Shown: positions 35,640 through 43,258 of the stretch, in pieces
How positions within the stretch are numbered: position 1 is the first letter of the stretch
Layout of the letters: each line of letters begins with the position of its first letter
Origin: an uncultured Ruminococcus sp.
Lineage (GTDB): Bacteria > Bacillota > Clostridia > Oscillospirales > Ruminococcaceae
Length of the DNA: 63,956 bases
Direction: 5' to 3'
NCBI GenBank assembly: GCA_902787825.1
Contig: CADAHS010000012.1
Location: 1 to 63,956 of the forward strand
The notes under the pieces: model-generated
Databases searched by the model: none
What the model was told of the DNA's origin: nothing
What the model saw: only the letters and a program-made list of their open reading frames with translations
Translations under genes and position numbers: made by a program

Positions 35640-38453
35640 TCATACCTTTTTGACCTTTGATATCAGCACAGCGACTGCCGCCATAAGCAGATTGTAGCCG
35701 ATGACTGCCGATGCTGTTATCTGTGAGAATGCGCCCGTGATACTGAGTATCATGCACAAAAACGCACCCATCACTGCACCGCCGAACTGGAAAGCGATCC
35801 CCACGTCTGCTGCGGTTTTCAGCTTTTTTGTACCTAAAATGAGCATAGCCATCGACTGGAAATGTCCGCTGCAGATCACAGACGAGGAAAGCTTCGGAGC
35901 GTAGTCTGTCTGCTCATCATAGTCCTTGTGATATCTGAAAGGCAGGAATTTCACAGAGCTTTCGTCCACTCCGAAAGCCTCGCAGATAAAATCTTTGGTA
36001 AGGAAGCTGTCAACAGTCCTTATGACCGTAACAACGCCCTCCTCCTCAAGCTCCTGCATCCAGCCCGAGATCGACGGGCTTGCAGTTGCCCTGACTACGA
36101 ACAGCGTAGTCACAACACCGGAGATTGACAGATAGACCGCTATATTCCCGTCAGCATATTCCTCTTCCTTCGCCCTTGAAGGCAGCCCCTCGATAGAGTG
36201 GTTCTCCATAAGCTCTCTCGTGCCCAGCAGTATCCTTTTGTTCTCTATCCAGCCTGAAAGACCCTGTCCGTCCTCGTAAATGTAGCTCTCAACGGGGTAC
36301 AGCATCTCGGTCTTGCCTCTGAGCATCTTGTAGAAAGCGGATTTGAGAATGCTGTCCGCCTGACATGACAGGCTCGCAGCCATAAGTATGCATTCCTCCA
36401 GAGAGGTCGTCGAAAGCATCTTGAGCTTTATGAAATCGACCATTCCCGTCGGGAAAAGCTGTTTTGCCTCAACAAGCACAGCGTTGGTATCTGCGAATTC
36501 ATCCACAGCGTTGTATCCAAGCATTATCGCTGAGTGCTGAAGATATTTTCTTGAAGCGGCGCTCAGCGGCAGATTGACCACCAATATCAGTGCGATCGAC
36601 GAGCACATCGAAACCGTGCCCGCAAACGCCGCAAGCGCAGTGATTATCTTGTCAACAGGAGTCGTCGGGTTCTTCTCGAAAACGAAAGACAAGATCCCGA
36701 AAAGCAGTCCGCAAAGCAGTATCAGCGGACTGATGCGTCTTGCAAAAGCGTCCGAAACGTCTGTGCAGTAGCTGTTTTTCATAAAGTCCTTCACAAACTC
36801 CGTCTTTTGCATCTTAGCCAGCACCGGATAATCCTGAACGTATCCCTGCGTGAAGTTTGCAGCAACGTCCTCGTTATCGACCACCTTCAGAGCGTACCTG
36901 TCGTACTCTCCGGCTATGTATCTGAAATTGATCTCCGTCCGGTTGACGATCATCAGCTTGCCTATGGTGTTGAACACAAGCCCCAGTATCGCCGCAGAGA
37001 TGTATATGTGATAGTATTTCCCGCCGACAGACGATACCGAGAACAGCGACATAACGCCCGATATCATTGCCGTTATCATTCCCAGCGCAGCCATCGAATC
37101 GCAGTCCGCATTAGCCTTTGCCAGATTTTTTATACCCGAATGCAGCACCGTGTACGATTCAAACATCGCCACACAGCCAAGCAGTATCGAAACGACCGTG
37201 TATACCGCAGGCGACTGTGTCCTGTCAAGGAAGCCGAAGAACATAAAGTTGAAATCATTTGCAAAAGTCAGCAGTGCGCAAACCACACACGCTGCCAGCA
37301 GTATCGTCAGTCTGCGTTTGAGCGAAGCCTTCAGCTCCAGTATCTCCGAAAGCAGGTCTTTTGCCTGTTCAAAGCTCTCGAACTCATCATGCTCGACCTT
37401 TGTGTTCTCAGGCTCATGCGGTCTTTCAAACATCTCGTCCTCGTCAGTATCGAGCCTGAAATTCTCGACCTTCTTGCGTCTGCGTTTGCTGAGGAACTCT
37501 GTTCTCTCCTCAAAGCTTGTATTGTTATCCGGTATCTGTGACTTGTCAAACTCCTCGGTCTTGGGGATTATCTTTCCCGTAAATCCGAGCTTTATGTCTT
37601 TGAGACTCGCTCTGTTTTTCGGAGAAACGTTCTCCCCTCTCCTGGACTTCTGCTTTTTGAGCTTTGAAAGCTTTCTGATCGCAGCAGCGTTTCGTGAATT
37701 GCGCTTTTTGCGCAGCATCTCTATGTCCTCGGGAGAAAGCCCCAGCACCTCAGCCTGCGATTCAAAATCCGGCTCATCGTCCTGCTGAGCGTCTGCAAGC
37801 TCCGGCTGCTGCATCTCGCCGCTGTTGTGGTATTGCATATCCTCATCGTTCGCATCTTCACCTACGGCCTGCTGTGCGTATTCAACCTGCTCACCGTCAT
37901 CATCAGGCTCTGCCTGCCGGTGATCCAAACTCTCCTGCCCGGATATAGCATCGTCAGATCCGTCGCTCGTGCCGTACTCTTCCTGTGCGCTGTGCGCCTG
38001 TGTGAATATCGTGCCCTGCTCGCTTATAACAGGCTCAGCATCTTCCTGCTGCGGCTGTTCCTGCGGTATCCACTGGACGGGCTGGCTGTCAAACTCGACA
38101 GTCTGCTCGACCTGCCGTGACGGATACTGCTGCACAGAAGGCTGCTGTTCATATACCGGCTGAGGCTGCTCATATACCGGCTGTTCAGGCTCAAACGGCG
38201 GTATATCCTCAAATTCATTCTCCGCCTGCTCTGCCTGCGTCATACCGGCCTCCGACTGCTCAGAAAGCATCTGTTCAGCCTGATCCTGCTTTTCACGTTC
38301 AAGCCTTTCACGCTCCGCCCTTTCAAGCTCAGCCTGCGCCTGCTCCAGATACTTAGCCTTTCTGCTTTCCTCCAGAAGACTGTTCGCATCAAAGCTGTCA
38401 AGCTGTTTGTTATATTCCGCCAAAAGCTCATCGACCGAGAGGTTCTTACCCAA
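35640..38453 (-). CDS. Degenerate P-type-ATPase-like membrane protein with long disordered N-terminus
   Basis: The 937-residue product starts with about 370 residues rich in Gln, Glu, Asp and Pro, predicted disordered, then a membrane part arranged like a heavy-metal P-type ATPase. It keeps the nucleotide-domain feature DGQGLSGWIENKRILLGTREL but has lost the phosphorylation motif: DKTGT is replaced by DTNAV, the CPx transport motif by NLP, the HP dipeptide by AD, and GDGxND is absent. So it cannot pump by the normal cycle. It may be a regulatory or scaffold pseudoenzyme. It is co-directional with rlmB (18-base gap). Confidence 0.75.
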   Translation of the reverse strand: MGKNLSVDELLAEYNKQLDSFDANSLLEESRKAKYLEQAQAELERAERERLEREKQDQAEQMLSEQSEAGMTQAEQAENEFEDIPPFEPEQPVYEQPQPVYEQQPSVQQYPSRQVEQTVEFDSQPVQWIPQEQPQQEDAEPVISEQGTIFTQAHSAQEEYGTSDGSDDAISGQESLDHRQAEPDDDGEQVEYAQQAVGEDANDEDMQYHNSGEMQQPELADAQQDDEPDFESQAEVLGLSPEDIEMLRKKRNSRNAAAIRKLSKLKKQKSRRGENVSPKNRASLKDIKLGFTGKIIPKTEEFDKSQIPDNNTSFEERTEFLSKRRRKKVENFRLDTDEDEMFERPHEPENTKVEHDEFESFEQAKDLLSEILELKASLKRRLTILLAACVVCALLTFANDFNFMFFGFLDRTQSPAVYTVVSILLGCVAMFESYTVLHSGIKNLAKANADCDSMAALGMITAMISGVMSLFSVSSVGGKYYHIYISAAILGLVFNTIGKLMIVNRTEINFRYIAGEYDRYALKVVDNEDVAANFTQGYVQDYPVLAKMQKTEFVKDFMKNSYCTDVSDAFARRISPLILLCGLLFGILSFVFEKNPTTPVDKIITALAAFAGTVSMCSSIALILVVNLPLSAASRKYLQHSAIMLGYNAVDEFADTNAVLVEAKQLFPTGMVDFIKLKMLSTTSLEECILMAASLSCQADSILKSAFYKMLRGKTEMLYPVESYIYEDGQGLSGWIENKRILLGTRELMENHSIEGLPSRAKEEEYADGNIAVYLSISGVVTTLFVVRATASPSISGWMQELEEEGVVTVIRTVDSFLTKDFICEAFGVDESSVKFLPFRYHKDYDEQTDYAPKLSSSVICSGHFQSMAMLILGTKKLKTAADVGIAFQFGGAVMGAFLCMILSITGAFSQITASAVIGYNLLMAAVAVLISKVKKV

Positions 38454-38471
38454 GATCTATCACTCCCATTT

Positions 38472-39242
38472 TCATTTCTTTCTCTGTCTTACGATCTCAT
38501 ACATAAATATCCCCGCTGCGACCGAAGCGTTAAGGGAATTGACCTTGCCTGCCATCGGAAGGCTCAGCAGAAAATCGCATTTATCCTTTAAAAGTCTGCT
38601 CATACCAAAGCCCTCCGAGCCGACTATCAAACCGATAGGGCCGTCAAGCTTTACGCTGTCATAGCTCTGTCCGCTGCCATCGGTGCCGTAGATCCACACG
38701 CCGTTTTTTTTGAGCATATCCACGGTCGAAGCAAGGTTTGCGACCCTCGCCACAGGCAGCCAGCTCGCCGCACCGGCAGAGGTCTTGAACACCGTGTGGC
38801 TGAGCGATGCGCTCCTTCTCTTGGGAATAATGATCCCGTGAGCGCCTGCTGCCTCAGCCGTTCTGATTATTGCGCCGAGATTGTGCGGATCCTCGATCTC
38901 ATCGCAAATGATGATAAACGGATCCTCACCCTTGTCAACAGCTATCCTCAGAAGCTGGTCAGCCTCAACATATTCTGCGCACGCACCCACAGCGATAACG
39001 CCTTGGTGAGATGCGCCCTTAGCCATATTATTGAGCTTGATCTCGTTTACCTGCTTTACAAGAATACCCTTATCCTTAGCCATTTTGCATATCAGCGAGA
39101 TCGAGCCCGTCGCCTGCGGGTTGACATAGATCGTGTCTATCAGCCTGTCCGCCTTCAGAGCCTCGATGACCGGGTTCCTCCCGACGATCAGCTGCTGCTC
39201 CCACGAACTGTCAGCGTTGTTATTTTCAAGATCTTTTCTCAT
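38472..39242 (-). CDS. rlmB: 23S rRNA 2'-O-methyltransferase RlmB/TrmH-like (SPOUT)
   Basis: A SPOUT methyltransferase of about 256 residues that probably methylates G2251 in 23S rRNA. An N-terminal substrate-binding domain (VGRNPVIEAL near residue 20) is followed by the SPOUT knot with EDPHNLGAIIRTAEAAG, GSEGFGMS and SLPMAGKVNSLNASVAAGI. The start is uncertain: MRKDLEN (39242) has GGAAAG upstream, while an ATG eight codons earlier is also open. It is the first gene after the promoter at 39374. Confidence 0.92.
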   Translation of the reverse strand: MRKDLENNNADSSWEQQLIVGRNPVIEALKADRLIDTIYVNPQATGSISLICKMAKDKGILVKQVNEIKLNNMAKGASHQGVIAVGACAEYVEADQLLRIAVDKGEDPFIIICDEIEDPHNLGAIIRTAEAAGAHGIIIPKRRSASLSHTVFKTSAGAASWLPVARVANLASTVDMLKKNGVWIYGTDGSGQSYDSVKLDGPIGLIVGSEGFGMSRLLKDKCDFLLSLPMAGKVNSLNASVAAGIFMYEIVRQRKK

Positions 39243-39373
39243 TGATTTATCACTTTCCAAAACCATATTATCGCAGAAGCATCAGCTCCCGTGAAACCTC
39301 AGCCACTGGAATTATCCCTCAGCTGAAAAAACCTATCCGACCCGTTTTATATGCGGGGGACATTGATAAATAG

Positions 39374-39402
39374 ATTATAACACAAAAATTCTCAAAAGCC
39401 AA
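39374..39402 (-). promoter_or_regulatory. Promoter of rlmB
   Basis: TTGGCT (39397-39402), 17 bases, TATAAT (39374-39379) on the minus strand. It overlaps the terminator hairpin of the upstream gene. Confidence 0.65.
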
Positions 39403-39420
39403 TAGCTTTCGAGAATTTTT
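39384..39420 (-). terminator. Terminator of the 91-residue protein gene
   Basis: AAAAATTCTC and GAGAATTTTT with AAAGC/GCTTT form a long stem with a T run on both strands. Confidence 0.75.
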
Positions 39421-39471
39421 ATACTTTTAACAAATATACTCAAAAATAGTGGTGATATTCAACAAACACGC

Positions 39472-39747
39472 TCACAAAAGCAGCACCGCAGCCAGCACCA
39501 CGACCCCGACGAAAGCAGCGCACACCCCCGCCGCAACACCGTGACCCCTCAGCGGCTGCCCTGGAAGCTTGGCTTTTTTGAAGCGTGGATCATCAAGAAT
39601 AGTTTTCGCTATCAGTTTCGCTTTTTCGTCTGTGATCTCCCTCTCAGCAGGGTATTTTTCAGAGTTCACAAACAACAATATTTTTTCAAAGCGTTCATCT
39701 TTTGGACATTTAATCTCAATGATTTGTTTATTTACACCCTTTATCAT
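39472..39747 (-). CDS. Small tail-anchored membrane protein of unknown function
   Basis: A 91-residue protein with a charged soluble part (about 1-70, Lys/Glu-rich) and a single C-terminal hydrophobic segment (AAFVGVVVLAAVLLL) that ends the protein, suggesting a tail anchor. I recognise no family. The gene stands alone, ends at a good terminator and has a coding appearance (alternating charged and hydrophobic residues). The start at MIKGVNK follows GAGAAATG upstream, a weak site. Confidence 0.6.
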   Translation of the reverse strand: MIKGVNKQIIEIKCPKDERFEKILLFVNSEKYPAEREITDEKAKLIAKTILDDPRFKKAKLPGQPLRGHGVAAGVCAAFVGVVVLAAVLLL

Positions 39748-40274
39748 TTCTCAACAGCCCTCTGATTTCTATAAATTACATATTAATGTTAGCATATGTA
39801 AATTATCGGGCTGGTTTTCAACAATTCTCAACTTTTCTGTTGAAAACTGCCTGTTTTCAACAACGCTGAAATCAATTTGTGTTGAAAAACCCGTTGAAAG
39901 CTTTGAAAATCCATAGATTTAACAGCAGTTCTCAACTGTTGAAAAAGATTTTTCTGTCGAGATCGCAGGTCAAAACCCACATTTATGGATATATATGTAA
40001 TAAAATTCGTTCCGAATTATGAACACACTTTTAACGCAAACGGCACTGAATTTCCGCTTGACAAGCAATCGCTTTTATATCAGTCTTTGCGGCATACTGT
40101 TATTTTGTTAGCTGAAAAATTTACAATTAAGCTCGTGATGTACAAAAAATCGTACACTTTCCCTCATGTCCGCTGCTTGACCGCCGCTGGAATAATTATG
40201 TCCGATTTTCTGGACTTTTATACAACCGGATGAAAATTTTTCATCTGTAACTTTTGTAACGAAATGTAACGAAA
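39748..40274. other. 527-base gene-free stretch with GTTTTCAACA repeats
   Basis: The left part (39811-39950) holds at least five copies of TGTTGAAAA or its complement in alternating orientation. A short ORF (39985-40233) has no ribosome binding site and is probably not a gene. The remainder shows no recognised RNA gene. See findings. Confidence 0.6.
39811..39950. repeat. Cluster of TGTTGAAAA/TTTTCAACA motifs
   Basis: Copies: GTTTTCAACA 39814-39823, TGTTGAAAAC 39838-39847, TGTTTTCAACA 39852-39862, TGTTGAAAAA 39880-39889, CTGTTGAAAAA 39936-39946, and a weaker GTTGAAAG 39893-39900. The alternating direction allows hairpins, or serves as binding sites for a dimeric protein. Confidence 0.7.
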
Positions 40275-40955
40275 TCATCTTGTGGTCAGGAACTTTACCG
40301 CCCTTTCCACAGAGTCTTTTGAATTGCCCCAATCAGCGTTGGCACCGGTGTTTCTGTAATCATACATCTTGCAGAAATGCGAAATATCCTTTTCGAGCGA
40401 GTCGAGATACTTGCTCATCAGTTCCGAGCAGGACTGCGAAAACTGCTTGTGCAGCTTCTTATCCAGGCTCGTTTCCATCATTTCAAGCAGCATCTCATAG
40501 TGCGGCAGACACAGCATCTCCTGCTCATCGAAAAGCTTTCGGAACTCTGCCTGCTGCTGGTACATCTCAAACAAAGTCCGCATAATACGGCTCATTCCCC
40601 ACTCTATCTTCGAGCACACAAAGCAGCTCTCATTGACCGCCGAAACGGTTTTGCGCTTTGTGCTTTTGGTGTGGAAAAGGCTCTTTTTTGAAAGCTCCTG
40701 CTGAAGATGCTGCAAGTGGCTTTGAAGCATAAGCGCCAGTGAAAGGCGGTTTTTACAGGCTCTCATCTGTTCAAAGTGGACATGGCAGAACCCGAGCTTG
40801 TTCGTTTCGATGCGAACATCTGGCTCCATCATCGCTGCGCCCATGATATAATCGACCGTTCGTGTTTCGAGCATATCACGAAGCCTGCATATCGGGCAGC
40901 CGCATTTCGGCTCAAATATTTCCGTGACCGGAATTGTCAGAATACTTTCTCTCAT
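40275..40955 (-). CDS. DUF6062 family protein
   Basis: A 226-residue protein with the N-terminal CGCPICRL and CxxxH (FCHVHFEQM) motifs, VDYIMGAAMMEPDVR, a middle CFVCSKI pair and LCLPHYEMLLE, together a possible metal-binding set. This matches the DUF6062 family of Clostridia, of unknown function. It diverges from the DNA glycosylase gene at 41041. No membrane segment or signal peptide is seen, so it is cytoplasmic. Confidence 0.85.
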   Translation of the reverse strand: MRESILTIPVTEIFEPKCGCPICRLRDMLETRTVDYIMGAAMMEPDVRIETNKLGFCHVHFEQMRACKNRLSLALMLQSHLQHLQQELSKKSLFHTKSTKRKTVSAVNESCFVCSKIEWGMSRIMRTLFEMYQQQAEFRKLFDEQEMLCLPHYEMLLEMMETSLDKKLHKQFSQSCSELMSKYLDSLEKDISHFCKMYDYRNTGANADWGNSKDSVERAVKFLTTR

Positions 40956-40978
40956 AAAAAAATCCTTTCGTCAGCTTG

Positions 40979-41007
40979 TTGAAAAATCTCGTCATTTATA
41001 TTATAAT
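40979..41007 (+). promoter_or_regulatory. Promoter of the OGG-type glycosylase gene
   Basis: TTGAAA (40979-40984), 17 bases, TATAAT (41002-41007). Confidence 0.7.
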
Positions 41008-41040
41008 GTAAAAAAGAATTTTTTTCAAGGAGTTTTTGAA

Positions 41041-41841
41041 ATGCAATATAAGATCGACAAAAATGATATACTTTTGCGTCAAAGTGACTTTGCTCTTGAT
41101 GACACCCTCGACTGCGGACAGGCGTTTCGCTGGGAAAAGATCTCTGATAACGCATATCAAGGGGCTTTTCTCAACAAAAAGCTCACTATCAGCTGTGAAA
41201 ACGGCGCTGATCTTTTCAGGCTCCATGACACCTCCGAGCAGGACTTTCTCACCGTCTGGAAGGATTATTTTGACCTTGACACTGATTACGGCGAGATAAA
41301 ACGCAGGCTTTGCGCTGATGAAACACTTTCAAAAGCCTGTGCCTACGCAGGCGGTATCAGGATCCTTCGTCAGGACAGCTGGGAAGCACTTTCCTCTTTC
41401 ATAATCAGCCAGAACAATAATATCCCACGCATCAAGGGGATCATCGGGCGTTTGTGCGAACATTACGGCGGCTATCCGTCCGCTGAACAGATGCGTGACG
41501 AAACGGTGGACAGCCTCGGATATCTTCGTTCGGGATTTCGTGCAAAGTACCTTGTTGACGCAGTTTCAAAGGTGCTCAGCGGTGAGCTGGAGCTTGAGAG
41601 CATACGCACGCTTTCACTTGACGAGGCACGAAACAAGCTGATGACGATAAAGGGTGTCGGTCCGAAGGTGGCAGATTGTGCCCTTCTTTTCGGGTTTTAC
41701 CGCATTGACGCCTTCCCAAAGGACGTCTGGGTCAAGCGTGTGCTGTCGCAATGGTATCCGCACGGACTTCCCGAGTGCACAAAAGGGCTTGAAGGCATCG
41801 CACAGCAGTACCTTTTCCACTACATACGCAGTCAGAAATAA
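41041..41841 (+). CDS. 8-oxoguanine DNA glycosylase (OGG1-type HhH-GPD)
   Basis: A 266-residue base-excision repair enzyme. The N-terminal domain has LDCGQAFRW, typical of OGG proteins; the HhH-GPD part contains the hairpin TIKGVGPKVADCALLFGF with the catalytic Lys, followed by DAFPKDVWVK with the conserved Asp. This is the arrangement of OGG1 rather than of MutY or AlkA alone. I start at MQYKID (41041), preceded by AAGGAG; the longer frame crosses the promoter. It removes oxidised guanine opposite cytosine. Confidence 0.92.
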   Translation: MQYKIDKNDILLRQSDFALDDTLDCGQAFRWEKISDNAYQGAFLNKKLTISCENGADLFRLHDTSEQDFLTVWKDYFDLDTDYGEIKRRLCADETLSKACAYAGGIRILRQDSWEALSSFIISQNNNIPRIKGIIGRLCEHYGGYPSAEQMRDETVDSLGYLRSGFRAKYLVDAVSKVLSGELELESIRTLSLDEARNKLMTIKGVGPKVADCALLFGFYRIDAFPKDVWVKRVLSQWYPHGLPECTKGLEGIAQQYLFHYIRSQK

Positions 41842-41984
41842 GGTCTGTCAGGCTGACTAAAAAAAACATTGTATCAAATATAATTTTATCAAATATAATT
41901 GTGCACAACCAGAATTTCCGGCTGAAATAGCCGTCCGCAGATATTCAGCTATATGTACATATTTCATTCAACTCTGTGCAGGCT

Positions 41985-42018
41985 AAAAAAAATCCGTATC
42001 GGAACAGCTCCGATACGG
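41985..42018 (-). terminator. Terminator of the first HPr-like gene
   Basis: CCGTATCGGA / TCCGATACGG stem followed by eight T on the minus strand. Confidence 0.85.
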
Positions 42019-42062
42019 TTCGTTTTCTTCATATTATCCCTGTTGATCCCTGTAACAGGCTG

Positions 42063-42293
42063 TCAGCCGCCATTTATAAAGCTGCCGAATTTTTCAAGAA
42101 AAGCATCTCTGTCATTATCTTTCGTAGTAAGCGATACTACCTTCTTTGTTCCGATGCTGAAAATGCCCATTACAGACTTGGGATTAACTCTGACTGCGCC
42201 ACTTTCGATATACATATCATAGTCACAGCTTCTTGCTACATCGTTAAGTCTCATAATGTCTTCAAAAGAATCGATTCTGATATACGCTTTCAT
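42063..42293 (-). CDS. HPr-like protein without active-site histidine, copy 1
   Basis: A 76-residue HPr-fold protein. It keeps the region around regulatory Ser46 (NPKSVMGIFSIG) but contains no histidine at all, so it cannot carry phosphate from Enzyme I. In Bacillus the related Crh also lacks His15 and acts through Ser46 phosphorylation in catabolite repression. It probably acts in regulation. It has its own promoter (42388-42417) and terminator. Its paralogue lies 468 bases upstream in the same direction. Confidence 0.85.
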   Translation of the reverse strand: MKAYIRIDSFEDIMRLNDVARSCDYDMYIESGAVRVNPKSVMGIFSIGTKKVVSLTTKDNDRDAFLEKFGSFINGG

Positions 42294-42387
42294 TGTTTTC
42301 CTCCTTCATCTGATTTTGGTCACTTGTCCTGACATTGTTGAATACGCATGAGCATATTCACTAATTAATTTCACTGGAATTGTGTAT

Positions 42388-42417
42388 ATTGTAACACTTT
42401 ATTATTATAAATGTCAA
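42388..42417 (-). promoter_or_regulatory. Promoter of HPr-like copy 1
   Basis: TTGACA (42412-42417), 18 bases, TACAAT (42388-42393) on the minus strand. Confidence 0.75.
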
Positions 42418-42585
42418 GTATTTGATCAAATCTTTGTAGCTTTACACAATATAGTCTTTTCCGATTTGTCGAAAACGTTTACGATTAATTATCTGTTATT
42501 AACAAATGAATTAATTGTGCACAGTTGTCTGTACCTGAAAAGCACAGTTGTATTGTACAACTTGTACACAAGTCAAAAATGGCAC

Positions 42586-42618
42586 AAAAAAACAGGTCTG
42601 CGAACTGCAAACCTGTTT
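42586..42618 (-). terminator. Terminator of HPr-like copy 2
   Basis: AACAGGT-TGC / GCA-ACCTGTT stem and seven T on the minus strand. Confidence 0.75.
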
Positions 42619-42760
42619 TCTCGGTATTTTTCAGGGTAGGTCCCCTGTAGCTTTTGTGCGAACAGGGCTTTCGCCCCAAGCATTTCAAGCGGACTCTCTC
42701 CGCCGAAAGTCTTTGACGGCATTTCGTTCAAAAATGTCATCGTTCACAGTTGTTGGATAC

Positions 42761-42991
42761 TTAGCCTACGATATAGTCCTTGATCTCGTTGAAGAACTTG
42801 TCAGCGTCATCTGTGTGAGCAGTAAGCTGTATCGGCTTGGACAGATCAAGACTGAAGATACCCATGATAGACTTTGCATCTACTGCGTATCTGCCAGAAG
42901 CAAGATCAACTTCGTAGTCGTAAGCAGTTACGATGTTTACGAAATTCTTTACTGCTGAGATGGAATCCAACATAACGGTTGTCTTTTTCAT
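42761..42991 (-). CDS. HPr-like protein without active-site histidine, copy 2
   Basis: A 76-residue HPr-fold protein with Ser46 region AKSIMGIFSLD and a HPr-like final helix. At the place of His15 the sequence is DSISAVKNF, so no phosphorylatable His; the only His lies in a loop (TAHTDD). As with copy 1, this suggests a Crh-like regulatory role through Ser phosphorylation and CcpA binding. AGGAGG lies upstream of the ATG. Its promoter faces the mtaB promoter back to back. Confidence 0.87.
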   Translation of the reverse strand: MKKTTVMLDSISAVKNFVNIVTAYDYEVDLASGRYAVDAKSIMGIFSLDLSKPIQLTAHTDDADKFFNEIKDYIVG

Positions 42992-43073
42992 AATCCATTC
43001 CTCCTTAACCGTTTTTTCGACTTTCGTCTTAACTCATTTTACTTTCGCAGGTCTTTGTCCTCCTGCAACTCCC

Positions 43074-43101
43074 ATTATACGCAACTTTCCGTATTTGTCA
43101 A
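43074..43101 (-). promoter_or_regulatory. Promoter of HPr-like copy 2
   Basis: TTGACA (43096-43101), 16 bases, TATAAT (43074-43079) on the minus strand, seven bases from the -35 of the divergent mtaB promoter. Confidence 0.8.
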
Positions 43102-43108
43102 TGGAAAT

Positions 43109-43137
43109 TTGCAAAAAAAAATAAAATATGGTACAAT
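43109..43137 (+). promoter_or_regulatory. Promoter of mtaB
   Basis: TTGCAA (43109-43114), 17 bases including an A9 run, TACAAT (43132-43137). Two TGTGCACA palindromes lie between it and the gene. Confidence 0.7.
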
Positions 43138-43258
43138 ACTCAAAGGTAACAAAACTCAATTCAGAATTATGTGCAGTGTGCACAAACTAATTATGTATAA
43201 TTTGTGCACATTGTCGATTCAGCGGATAAGAGATCAAAATAAAAAGCGAGCTGACGAA

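Larger units (their letters stand above)
42294..42760. other. 467-base gene-free stretch between HPr-like genes
   Basis: Holds the promoter of copy 1 (42388-42417), a Spo0A-box-like TGTCGAA (42467-42473), TGTGCACA (42516-42523), the terminator of copy 2 (42586-42618) and a second GC-rich stretch around 42640-42700 with small inverted repeats. I see no gene. Confidence 0.6.

Noticed and set aside
39811-39950. Replication origin with DnaA boxes
   Set aside because: The repeated TGTTGAAAA does not match TTATNCACA, and no dnaA or dnaN gene is near.
39985-40233. 82-codon plus-strand ORF
   Set aside because: It has no ribosome binding site, overlaps the end of the DUF6062 gene region on the other strand, and its product looks unlike any family.
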